Origin: Bathymodiolus brooksi
Taxonomy: Eukaryota; Mollusca; Bivalvia; Mytilida; Modiolidae
Reading direction: 5' to 3'
Assembly: GCA_963680875.1 (NCBI GenBank)
Contig: OY804585.1
Location: 49,089,085 to 49,153,084, forward strand
Length of the DNA stretch: 64,000 bases
Under the pieces are notes generated by a model. That model was not told the DNA's origin, did no database searches, and worked only from the letters and a program-made list of their open reading frames with translations. Of the stretch, positions 43,201 through 51,859 are shown piece by piece (within the stretch, counting starts at the first letter, position 1; the number at the start of each line of letters is the position of its first letter). A program made the translations under genes and the position numbers.

Positions 43201-46200
43201 ATTCCAGAGCTTGTGGTTCCTATCAGGATTTCCTGATAGAGGGTTTCTGCTAACAGGGAAGAATGGTTCCTTTTGGTAAAGTTGAAGTCATTGCTTCGAA
43301 AATTTTACGGTCGCCACCATGACTTGGTTGACCGTTATGGAATATATGTGTCACAAATGACTATGGATATGTTCCACTTGTCGTAAACACTTCCCGGGCC
43401 TTTCCTCATTCACGACTTATTACCGGGTTTGTAACTAGATTAACACGACGGGTGCCACTAGTGGAGCAACACAATGGCCAAAAGGAAAATGACAAAGGAC
43501 AAACAACAAAACATTACCCTTAAAAATAAGATCGAGTAACACTAACCTCAATGAAAACAGGGGTTAACTCACGTGCTCCGGAAGGGTGAGGAGTTCCTGC
43601 TCCACTGATGGCACACGTCGTCTTACTCTAGTTACAAATCCGGTATAATATTGATTACTACAAATCTTGGAAACATCTTTACACACATTGACATCAGAAA
43701 ATGAGAAAAAAAAACAAAAAACAGTAATTTACCACAAGAGTTAATGACACTTTCTACTCCACGCTAGAATCGTATCAAAATCACGGACAATTTAGTGTGA
43801 ATATGCTATGCTCATTTTGGAGATTCAACTGTGACTATTAGAAGAACAGCAATGATATCACTGCTTTCATTTGTATTTCAGTTAAAAATAAGAAAAGTTC
43901 TAAGATACCAAAGGGGTAATCAGAAACCGTAATTTGACATCAGAAGCCGTAAATCGAAATCAGTAGTCGTGTAATAGTTTTCGAGTTGGCAGTATTGTGT
44001 ATCATTATCACTATAAACACATTCGCTGATTGAGCATTATGATTTGTTCTTTAGATAATACTAGGTGATACTAGTGAGTTAGACACGTCATGGGAAGCAG
44101 ACGCTATACATGCAGCAGAATCACTGTTCGGAAGTGACAATAATATACCAAATGCAACAGACGTAAGGAACATTAGTTCATTTTATGTCCAGTAGTCTGC
44201 GAAATATAATTAAGGTTTATAGATATGAGAAAGGGGAAATTATGTAAACAGAATTCTACCTTATGAAAATTTACATTTCTTTCAGTGAAAATTTTATCTT
44301 AGACGAATGATGAAAATAATAAACATGCATTACAAAGTAGTTACATGAATATTAAATGTTATCTCACTGGCAACAGTTTACATCTCTCCGCCATGCACGA
44401 TGGTCTCTCTACACTCCTTCCCAAAGCTCCACAATTCAGAATTAGAAGAATATAAATGTATATATAGTTATTTACTATGATTTCTTTTGAAATGTCATAC
44501 CTGTGTTTTTATGATAAACAGAATTAATCTAGACTTAGCTCTTATGGTTTCGTGATAACAGGGATGAAAGGAATTCAAGAAAGAGACAATATTTGTTTAG
44601 TTTTATTTATATGTACATGAAGTTTTTCTATTGTTAAAAATGTGCCTGTTTGAGATGTACGAACAAACTTGTTGTAGCTATTTTCCGTGTCAGAGGTATT
44701 GCAATACCAAGAGGTGTACTAAAGGCATATTTTTGTCATTTCAATTCCTTATCTAATGGGTAAATGTTTAGCATAGGCCCCTATGTGAATTGAAATATGG
44801 TCTTCTTATTATTTCCATGTTTTTCTCAAAATCTAGACTTTATTGACATAAATAAACTGTGCATGAGGAACCAAGTGAGTGATACATGATCATGTGAGCC
44901 TCCCATTTAAACAGTGTAAAAGATGTTCCATGCAAATGACAGTTTGGAGTAATGGGGGTGGCATATATAATCATGTTTAGCAGCAAATGCTGTTAATGTT
45001 ATTCAAAGGGTAAACAGGAAATTAATGTCCGACCTGTAATCTAATACTTCCGTTTAATTGTATAGTGCAGGTCTAAGGGGGAGAGGCTTTTAATGATGGT
45101 GGTTTTAGTTTCCATTACACGTACCCATTTACATAATGGACGTCTTGGCTAGATTTTGCTGAGGGAGATGAGGATGGTGATTATATAGAAAGGCACAAAG
45201 AATTTATATTTTCCGTACATTTTTCTTCAGTTATTTTGAAATTCTGTATAACTCACTGAATATAAAATTGATGTGTGTTCTAGAAATATTGGATGGGGGA
45301 CATTTGAGGTATTGTAATAGGATCAATATATATATACTAGTTATTAGTAGCACAAACACCCTACCAAAGCATAAAGTGATTGAGTGATTGTTGATTAACA
45401 CAAACTCAGTAATGTTTCAGATATATCATGACAAGAACAAGTTAATATTTCACGATGATGAGGTTCGCTTTGCACTACAATAACACGCTTTTAAAACCTA
45501 AGACATTGTTCGGATATTAACAATTGATCATATATATATATATATAGTACCTAAATACTACCAATTTAAGTGAAACATTTGTTAAAAGATTTTAAACATA
45601 CCAACAGAGGTAACCAGAAACAATAAATTTAAAGACCTACAATACTGTGGACAAAACATGCAAAAAGGAGAAAAAACTCGAATAACACTAGAACTCAGGG
45701 GATAGAGATCAGTTGCTCTGAAAGGCAAGCAGTTTCTGCTCCATTAGTGGCACCCATTGAATTAATGTTATTATTAATAAGAAACAATTAGATGCTGCAA
45801 GGTATGATTATTTTACAGCCAGACCCATATTCTATATTTCTATATGACGCTGTTATGCTCTATGGGTTGTCGCTGAACTCGACAGGTGGAAATGCATCAA
45901 TCGTTAACGGAACAGCGATACGAAATGCAGCGATAGATGTCTCTTTTAAAGGTATATAAAATCACGGGTTTATTGTTGTGCTGTTGGGTTTGCTCAATGA
46001 AAAGCTGATAAAGGAAAATCAAAACGAATCACTCGAGTTATAAAGATTGTATTATAAACGTTAAGAATGCCGAAGGGGCAATCACCAATGGTCAATCCAG
46101 AGAAGCTGACAACATAAGAGTACACAAAGCGAAGAAAAACAAAACAAAAACACAACACAATATGTATTAGACACCACTATGCGCAAACAAACACAAATAA

Positions 46201-47632
46201 CGTAAATAAGACATGAGTCCTCCTACAAACAACTGGAGGTAAATATAATTTCTATATAATTTCTCCTTTTATCTATTTTAAATGTATGTGATTCAGTTAA
46301 GAATATTAACCGGCAAGTTTGGTAACAAAGCTTAATCAAAAGACAATTGCACTGAACTACACCTTCGCAATGCCATGAGATAGCTGAAATACCGCTAAAG
46401 TTGACGATTAACACCAATCAATCAATCAATCAAATTCAACATTATTGCAGAAGTACATTTACACTGAATTTGATGAATAACTGGATTTAAGTGAACACGA
46501 GAGAAAAAATGATTTTAATGCAAATTAAAATTAGGGCGTATTTCATCTCGTAGTCACATTAGGATCTTCCACGCTGTACCTACCTGCAACCAGTCAGAAT
46601 GAAGCCATTCTTGTTGATATGGAACGAAGTCCCAACTATGGTAGAAATAGCAATATTTTGATTCCAGATCCATATCACTAATGGATTATATTCCTTGCAC
46701 CGGAAATCAATGCAGGGTTACTGCTGCAGAAAATCGGATGCGCAGTAATCTGGAACTACTTCCGGTTATGACTTAAAAAATTACTCAAAATCGCAGTGTG
46801 TTCTAGGCCGTTAAACATAAACCGTGGGACTGACAATATCATTAAACAGAGTTTCATTTCTTCCTCCTCCTGTCCGAAATAATATTTTCTATGAAATTGA
46901 GATGTCGAGTACCGGATTATACAACACCGGACTGGGTGCACAGTCTACAGGAGCAGGTCCCCGTTTTGGCGAAAAAACTTAAAAAAGACGGAAAATTTTA
47001 GTTTGGGTTCCTCTATTTGACCCCTCTTTTGAGAAAGTCTGGATCCGCCCCCGGTCTACTTTGAAGAAAAATTATAGGTCCATATATCTGAGTTAATATT
47101 GTTTAATTTTTTTTATTGGACTTCATCCCAAGTTAGGTAACACATATTATCATATTATGTGTAATACCATCAAATTGATGTTATTTTGATATACAGTATT
47201 ACCTTCTATGATTCCTAAATATGATTAAGAATGGTTTAATTATATCAAACCGTAAATCGACAGACAATGCAATGGCCAAAGCAAAAGAGACAAAAGGATG
47301 AACAATGATCTACAAAACACTATACAGAAAACTGAGGATTGAGCAACACGAATCCCACTACAAGCTAAAGGTGAACTCGGTTGCTCGGAAGGATAAGCAG
47401 TTCATGCTCCACGAAAATCTCACAAATATCGCCATTAATGTTCAATGGACATAATCAAAATCACAAAAGAATTTCACGACTTGGCTGTTTTCTAGGTTTA
47501 TCTGGAGAGGTGATTCTGACCAAGTTTGCTGACCGTTACCCCTACCTGTCTATCTATGATCTTAATGCAACAAATATGTATTCACTGGTGGCTTATATAT
47601 ATTACACAAAAGTCAATAATTCTACTCTAGCG
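34627..47632 (+). CDS. Receptor guanylate cyclase-like extracellular ligand-binding domain, eight exons, 3' part not found
   Basis: Exons 34627-34844, 36562-36671, 38131-38265, 41699-41923, 42312-42523, 44055-44162, 45819-45951 and 47496-47632 join in frame into 426 residues. All junctions are GT..AG with matching phases. A signal peptide (hydrophobic residues 5-24) is followed by a periplasmic-binding-like fold of the ANF-receptor family: APYHVPG, a Cys81/Cys107 pair (DSGC..GPPC), [13 protein letters not shown] and [20 protein letters not shown] near the end, an order typical of natriuretic-peptide-type receptor cyclases. At least eight N-glycosylation sequons fit an extracellular domain. 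In the family a peptide binds here and activates an intracellular cyclase making cGMP. No transmembrane, kinase-homology or cyclase exon was found between 47633 and 64000. They may lie beyond the window, or the product may be secreted. Other ANF-domain receptors are possible. The in-frame ATG at 34564 is an alternative start. Confidence 0.8.
35370..36135 (-). mobile_element. Penelope-like composite remnant
   Basis: 35390-35540 is the 3' non-coding part with 'acacaatggccaaaag' and 'gatcgagtaacacgaacccc'. 35971-36128, read on minus, is the C-terminal coding end (CATGACTTGGTTGAC, then the TTTGTCGTAAGCACTTCC stretch). In between, 35655-35760 holds another repeat with 'ccctgacttggtacaggcat'. Reading frames are broken. 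It lies in receptor intron 1. Confidence 0.65.
36345..36500 (-). mobile_element. Penelope-like 3' fragment
   Basis: 'aagggtaatcagaatacc', 'aaaactaaagatcgagtaac' and 'acgaacgccact' match the other copies. Non-coding, about 60 bases before receptor exon 2. Confidence 0.6.
36562..36671 (+). CDS. Receptor exon 2
   Basis: Completes Ser73, then [20 protein letters not shown] and [12 protein letters not shown], the disulfide-forming pair of the family. The acceptor is cttttcatag and the donor aca g|gtattt. Confidence 0.85.
36826..37238 (+). mobile_element. SINE-like element ending in (aatc)n
   Basis: The right end has 'tatgactgaaatattattcggttgacgct', a variant of the shared core, followed by eleven or so aatc units (37194-37236). 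The left part is GC-richer with 'gttcccggggctcaccacc'. The left boundary is uncertain. Confidence 0.55.
37490..37605 (-). mobile_element. SINE 3' half
   Basis: Tail agggttagagttatg on the plus strand, core 'tagcgccattttcaacaat' and body to 'ccaagagaaaatcatcc'. Confidence 0.7.
37717..38062 (-). mobile_element. SINE, 'agaacaagtt' subfamily, longest copy
   Basis: Core at left (gttgtttaacgctagctgat), the subfamily body (gctagctcactgaaacaat, gacacattatcctgattcc), and a tRNA-like head at right with cgaccgggtctcacacccac, a B-box-like stretch on the minus strand. It precedes receptor exon 3. Confidence 0.7.
38131..38265 (+). CDS. Receptor exon 3
   Basis: [20 protein letters not shown] then [13 protein letters not shown]. 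The acceptor is tctttttag and the donor gta g|gtaagg. It starts about 70 bases after a SINE. Confidence 0.85.
38733..38975 (+). mobile_element. tRNA-derived SINE, full length
   Basis: Head 'gatcgtatggtagttggatt', decayed B-box 'gagcatttgaatcctgatc', body and core complement to 'gaagtggcgtttagcacc'. It lies in receptor intron 3. Confidence 0.8.
38980..39775. other. No gene seen; T run, G run and a short hairpin
   Basis: A T-rich run (39029-39050) and a run of ten G (39067-39076) are present. 39685-39740 holds two inverted pieces of 'gtaatttatttcggtc' facing each other around 'aattaacataatg'. Confidence 0.4.
39779..40360 (+). repeat. 27- to 32-bp tandem array containing cctaaccctgag
   Basis: About 19 units of the form cctgtctaaacctaaccctg + agtaaaac(taaa). 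The first units are 27-28 bases and later ones 32. Variants (cctgcc, cctgaataaacc) recur at intervals, which implies multi-unit duplications. The array runs directly into a SINE head at 40361. Open frames across it are shadows. Confidence 0.9.
40357..40447 (-). mobile_element. SINE head adjoining the array
   Basis: 'gggattcaaactcacc' (decayed B-box), 'gtgttgataggcactgattgc' and 'gtagttgtaaatccaactgc'. The body and core that should lie on its left are replaced by the tandem array. Confidence 0.75.
40765..40912 (+). mobile_element. SINE 3' half
   Basis: 'cggtggtattctcggagtac' to 'aagtggcggtaaacaccataa', ending acctaaacctg, close to the unit of the array 400 bp upstream. Confidence 0.7.
41190..41575 (-). 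mobile_element. Penelope-like remnant, C-terminal codons plus 3' part
   Basis: Read on minus, [20 protein letters not shown] and TTDMFHLS (41568-41481) match the C-terminal end of Penelope-like proteins. The 3' non-coding part follows (41214-41415) with 'gatcgagtaacgcgaatcc' on the plus strand. Confidence 0.7.
41699..41923 (+). CDS. Receptor exon 4
   Basis: [20 protein letters not shown] (a strand after the inter-lobe hinge), then [17 protein letters not shown]. The acceptor is ttgtatttcag and the donor aga a|gtaagt. A Penelope-like remnant ends about 125 bases upstream. Confidence 0.85.
42068..42230 (+). mobile_element. SINE 3' part
   Basis: 'gtgtactcgatacaacatta' to 'gaaagtggcgttaaacaca'. 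It lies 80 bases before receptor exon 5. Confidence 0.75.
42312..42523 (+). CDS. Receptor exon 5
   Basis: [20 protein letters not shown], then DYQFFYVKT and [15 protein letters not shown]. The acceptor is tttcttttag and the donor tat|gtgagt. Confidence 0.85.
42540..43120. other. Receptor intron 5; three imperfect 70-bp repeats
   Basis: A unit with 'tacacccgggataaatgagta' and 'tacatgtagttactcc..acaactactcta' occurs at about 42635, 42700 and 42765. No exon is seen. Confidence 0.5.
43125..43660. mobile_element. Two Penelope-like remnants joined tail to tail
   Basis: 43125-43465 reads on plus: [18 protein letters not shown], then broken frames covering the C-terminus ('ccaccatgacttggttgacc') and 'attaacacgacgggtgcc'. 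At 43466 the orientation switches: 43466-43650 matches the 3' part of the minus-strand copies ('acacaatggccaaaagg', 'gatcgagtaacactaacc'). Inverted joints are often seen in Penelope-like insertions. A short third piece is at 43900-43935. Confidence 0.65.
44055..44162 (+). CDS. Receptor exon 6
   Basis: Thirty-six codons: [20 protein letters not shown] and the sequon NATD. The acceptor is gttctttag and the donor gac|gtaagg. Confidence 0.75.
44165..45370. other. Receptor intron 6, no other gene seen
   Basis: AT-rich without recognisable transposon ends. Confidence 0.35.
45377..45492 (-). mobile_element. SINE fragment, 'agaacaagtt' subfamily
   Basis: 'gagtgattgttgattaacac', 'tttcagatatatcatgacaagaacaagtt' and 'gatgatgaggttcgctttgcac'. 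A (ta)n run follows at 45532-45544. Confidence 0.6.
45590..45765 (-). mobile_element. Penelope-like 3' fragment
   Basis: 'gaggtaaccagaaac', 'gaaaaaactcgaataacacta' and 'gctctgaaaggcaagcagtt'. It ends 55 bases before receptor exon 7. A weaker relative may lie at 46070-46250. Confidence 0.55.
45819..45951 (+). CDS. Receptor exon 7
   Basis: [20 protein letters not shown], then sequons NSTG, NASI and NGTA and AAIDVSFKG. This is the most diagnostic exon for ANF-type receptors. The acceptor is attttacag and the donor aaa g|gtatat. Confidence 0.9.
46366..46432 (+). mobile_element. SINE 3' end with (aatc)n
   Basis: 'gccatgagatagctgaaata' and 'aaagttgacgattaacacc' followed by four aatc units. Confidence 0.6.
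46440..47240. other. Receptor intron 7; transposon-end remnant
   Basis: 'tctggatccgcccccgg' at 47038-47055 resembles the right end of the GGCGGATCC element at 61422-62633. No matching left end was found. No exon is seen. Confidence 0.4.
47248..47410 (-). mobile_element. Penelope-like 3' fragment
   Basis: 'gacaatgcaatggccaaagc', 'actgaggattgagcaacacg' and 'gttgctcggaaggataagcag'. It lies 85 bases before receptor exon 8. Confidence 0.6.
47496..47632 (+). CDS. Receptor exon 8, last one found
   Basis: [20 protein letters not shown], then [17 protein letters not shown] and NNSTLA. The acceptor is gttttctag and the donor gcg|gtaggt, phase zero. In the family the membrane-proximal Cys region should follow. 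Confidence 0.85.
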
Positions 47633-48182
47633 GTAGGTATTGTTCATCTCTAAAGTCACAGTTATTTTGATCGAGATGACTTTCCTTGCAACATACGCAT
47701 ATTTCCACATCATGTACATTTTAGAAATTATTTATACTGGAAAACCACCACCGAAAAGGCTGAATTTTTCAATGAAAATAAAAATGAAATGTCATAAAAT
47801 GAAAGCCAATAATCCATACGATCACAACAAAGGAAGGAATAGTAGTTTTTTTTAACTCTCTAATCTGTCCAGGAAATATATATTCCGATATTCCATGCTT
47901 TTTTGTAAGAATAGTGTAAATAATGTTACCTAAATATAATTCATGCAACACACACATTGAAAGATTAACTGTCTTTGCCAAAATTAGGTATTGTAAGAAA
48001 ACCTTAGCCATGAAGGAACCAACATAGCATATTTAATAATCTCCCTTGTCTATCCTCATAAAGGGAGATAATAAAGTTGATACTGTTTCACATTTTCCGT
48101 ACATTTGTCTCTTCATTTCTATTTTAAAGGCCTAATTTGTCGACAGACTATTACAAGCGTGATATAATTAATGTTGGTCGTG

Positions 48183-48442
48183 GTGGTTTATGGTGTTTGA
48201 CGCCACTTTCAACAATATTTCAGCTATATCGTGGTCGCCAGTTTTATTGGTGGAGGAATACGGAGTACCAGGAGAAAACCACCGACCTGTCGCAGGTCAC
48301 TGACAAACTTTATCACATAATGTTGTATCGAGTACACCCCGCGTGGTGGAATTCGAAATCAAAACTTTAGTAGTGATAGGTACTCATTGCAAAGGTAGCT
48401 GTAAATCCAACTACCACCCGATCACGACCAACGACGACCGCG
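48183..48442 (-). mobile_element. tRNA-derived SINE, full length
   Basis: Core at left (tgacgccactttcaacaat), body and B-box remnant 'gaattcgaaatc', then head 'gtagctgtaaatccaactac..cgaccaacgacgacc'. Confidence 0.8.
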
Positions 48443-48689
48443 TGATACGTGATATAATTAATAATCAATGTAACGGCTAAATGTCAGCCGTATTAATTTA
48501 CTTCCGTTCCAACGTTTTTTTTTATTATTATTTGAACACTATTGTTGAGATTGTAATCGTACTTTCTGTTACATTATCTAAATAAATGGAGTAAGTAAAA
48601 TAAATATTATCCAACTTCTTACAAAATAGTATTATTATAAACAATAAAAGTATTGATGAATTTTAGAATGCTAAAAGACATGTAAGTAG

Positions 48690-48952
48690 ATGCAATGAAA
48701 CTTGTTTGCCAATGAAACTTGTTTACCAATGAAACCTGTTTACCAATGACACCTGGATATGAAATAACTGTTGTTAAGCTTGTTTACCAATGACACCTGG
48801 ATATGAAATAACTGTTGTTAAGCTTGTTTACCAATGAAACCTGGATATGAAATAATTGTTGTTAAGCTTGTTTACCAATACCACCTGGATATGAAATAAT
48901 TGTTACTAATTTTGTTTACCAATGAAGCCTGAATATGAACTAATTGTTGTTA
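48690..48952 (+). repeat. 44-bp tandem repeat, five to six units
   Basis: 'gtttaccaat' recurs at 48738, 48782, 48826, 48870 and 48914, exactly 44 bases apart, with 'cacctggatatgaaataa' between. Shorter partial units start at 48690. The array stops exactly where the array-bearing element begins (48953). Confidence 0.9.
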
Positions 48953-50102
48953 ACACTAGGAAATAGAAAATGCAAATATGCCCGGTAAAATGCAAATAAT
49001 TAAAGATTACCAGTTATATTAGCGTTTACCAGTTAAATTAGCGAATTATTTTGTTATATTTGCGTTTTACCTTTTAAATTTTGCATTGTCGTGGCATTTT
49101 AGCGTTTTTCCTTTTAAATTTGCATTGTCGTAGCATTTTAGCGTTTTTCCTTTTATATTTGCGTTTTTCCTTTTAAATTTACATTGTCGTGGGATTTTAG
49201 CGTTTTTCCTTTTAAATTTGCATTGTCGTGGCATTTTAGCGTTTTTCCTTTTATATTTGCGTTTTTCCTTTTAAATTTGCATTGTCGTGGTATTTTAGCG
49301 TTTTTCCTTTTATATTTGCGTTTTTCCTTTTAAATTTTCATTGTCGTGGGATTTTAGCGTTTTTCCTTTTAAATTTGCATTGTCGTGGGATTTTAGCGTT
49401 TTTCCTTTTATATTTGCGTTTTTCCTTTTAAATTTGCATTGTCGTGGGATTTTAGCGTTTTTCCTTTTAAATTTGCATTTTACCAGTTAAATCGCACGGT
49501 CATTTAAATCACCCGCTGAGTAGAGAGATTACGTAATACTGTAGTCGTCACTAGCTCATTGAATATGACGATCTATAGTATTATATTATCGTGTATCTAT
49601 ACGTATTTATTTATTTATTTATTTATTATTATTATTTATGTCATACTAGTCTGGCCCTTAATAAATTTAGTGTATTCAATACACAATAATCCATCAATTG
49701 TTGTGTATTTGATTTTCATGTCGTATTTTAACTTAATGCGATGTTTATTAAGAAATGTGACTTAAAATGTATTAAAATATAAGCAAAGTGTGATACACGT
49801 ACAGAATACGTATACTGTTGTCACTTCACTATTACTTGTTTTTGATTATCATGCGAGAAACACATTAACCTTGTATTACCTATGCTGAGACTATTTACTA
49901 AAAAATGAATTAAGTATATATTAAACTATCGGTCTCTATTAAGCTATTTATGCTTTGTTTTATAGCACAGGATTGCGTATGTACAGCCTCAAAGTTATTG
50001 TGCTTTAAAAGTTCTGATTATTGTAATGAGGCACCTTAATGAACAATAAATATTTTTGTTTATGATATAAAACAAATAATCATATCCCTATGTAAACGCC
50101 GT
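48953..50102 (+). mobile_element. Array-bearing non-autonomous element, copy B
   Basis: It is the inverted relative of 12868-13970. It starts acactaggaaatagaaaatg, then the two-module array (about 49040-49490), then the AT-rich part with (ttta)n at 49602-49625, ending gtaaacgccgt. The number of array units differs from copy A, while the unique part is about 96 % alike by eye. The insertion is inside or beside the 44-bp satellite. Confidence 0.75.
49030..49492 (+). repeat. Two-module tandem array, copy B
   Basis: Words gtttttccttttaaatttgc (20) and attgtcgtgggattttagc (19) alternate, with doubled 'gtttttccttttatatttgc' words at irregular places. Single-base variants (tggcatt, tggtatt) mark individual units. 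Confidence 0.9.
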
Positions 50103-50484
50103 AAAGCGAAAGACCATATTTTAATTTGAAATATTTTATTCTTCAATAAATTAAGGCAAATAATTCCTGAAATAAGAAGTGAAAGGCGGGTTTACTTATT
50201 TTTATTTTCATTCTGAAAACGACAGGTACATTCACACCGGTTCACTCAGCAGATACCTAATATTGCCAGGCAGAATATACAAGTGTCATCTTACATCCGG
50301 TCGACAGGACTCTGACCGAATACATGAATACATGTGTCACAATCTTTGGCAATAATCAGAAACGCAATACACATTTTGTGACCATTTAACGGTACCCGTG
50401 ACTAGAATATGAGATGCAATACACATTTTAAAGGTTCTAATAGGTGATCAAGTATACATGAGGAATGGGTGCATATTAGTGCAC

Positions 50485-50598
50485 ACTGGCGGATCAAGGG
50501 GGTGTTCGACAATTTAGTAAAATTCGTGTATAAATTGGGTAAAAATTGGCAAACAAGAGCCTGGGTCCCCGTTTTCAAAACTGCTGGATCCGCGCCTG
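50485..50598. mobile_element. 114-bp MITE with GGCGGATC ends
   Basis: The left end actggcggatcaaggggg and right end gctggatccgcgcctg are inverted repeats of the type found on the 61422-62633 element. The interior has 'gcctgggtccccgttttc'. Confidence 0.55.
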
Positions 50599-50604
50599 AT
50601 GCAG

Positions 50605-51090
50605 CAATGATTCTGGGGCTATTTTCACAAAAAAATCTTAAGATTAACATTGATCGTAAGTTATATTGGATTGTTCATTTTTATCTTGATTTTTTTTGTG
50701 CATCATCAGAATGATATAGCAACAACCAAAATTATGAAGTAAAGCGGGGTGAACAGAGCAGGGTAGAACATTCTTCTTGCAAATCCCAAAAAGCAAAATA
50801 GACAAAAAACATTCATATGCAATTTTTCCTTATAAAAACAACAATCATATTTTTTATGACCATTCTGAGATTAATCAGAAGTGTCCGCCAGTTCGAAAGA
50901 CGTTATTAAACTAAACAAAAAATGTTTTCTTTACGCAGACATATTACATGTTACGCTTTGTTCAAATCAGAAATAACCGTTATGTAAACAGATTAATCTT
51001 TTTACTGTTGGCAAGTAAGAATATTGTATTTCCATAAACAAATTATTATATTACGTAAGAGATGTACCCTGAAGTTTTGTATAATGTACT
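50605..51090. other. No gene seen
   Basis: AT-rich spacer. Confidence 0.35.
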
Positions 51091-51187
51091 TTAAAGGGAT
51101 ATTGTCTACCAGCTGCGTAATTTTTTCATACCCAAAATTATTGTCGATTTCCGTACTGACCTTCATAAAATGAAGATTAACACCGAG
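51091..51187 (+). repeat. Dispersed TTAAAGGGATATTG block, solo copy
   Basis: It matches the blocks at 5955-6056 and 57752-57843 on the other strand, from ttaaagggatattgtctacc to 'ataaaatgaagattaacacc'. Here the right flank is different, so this is an independent insertion or a relic. Confidence 0.65.
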
Positions 51188-51859
51188 TTATGTTGCAAAA
51201 GATACGAAAAAGACCCAAAACTATCGTTATCAGAATTATTGTCCGGATGACAATATTCAAATCTGTTCATATGGCCTTCTATGCGAACACGTCTTGAGCA
51301 TGCGCACTGTTTAGAAACAATAAACAACATGTGGTTCTTGGGCAAAAGAGAAACTGTCAACGCGTGGAAGAAAGCGGACTTTGACGGATTCAGAGATAAA
51401 GAGGAATAGAAGTGAAGTATCTTCCAAATGGAACAAATGCAGGATATATGTAGGGGATCAGTTGGACCGTTGCCGTTGGATGGAGCGAACTCAAGGAAGT
51501 GCTTGATTATTGTTGATAGGTAAGCCGAGCATGTTGCCTTCTTTTCTCAATCGTTTTTCATATTTTATGAATTTATGATGATGCCTATGATCATTTTCGG
51601 TAGATATTAATCAATATATGTAATTTTGCACCTGGCAACAGCAAATTATTGTCAATGAGTAGCATAAAACGGCCGTATTTGCGAGGTAAACAAACACAAA
51701 TTTTAAGAGGCCAGCAAAAGGGAAATGGGAGTGCAAAAATGATATCAATGACAATGCAGTTTATTATTATCAATTTAAATAAAAAATCGAATCAATTCAT
51801 TTTTAATGCAAGAATTAAAACTGTACATGGCTTAATGAAAACCCTATAAAGTTCTTTTT

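Noticed and set aside
48137..48370. 77-codon frame [19 protein letters not shown] as receptor exon 9
   Set aside because: Most of it is the SINE at 48183-48442; no acceptor with matching phase and no membrane-proximal Cys motif.
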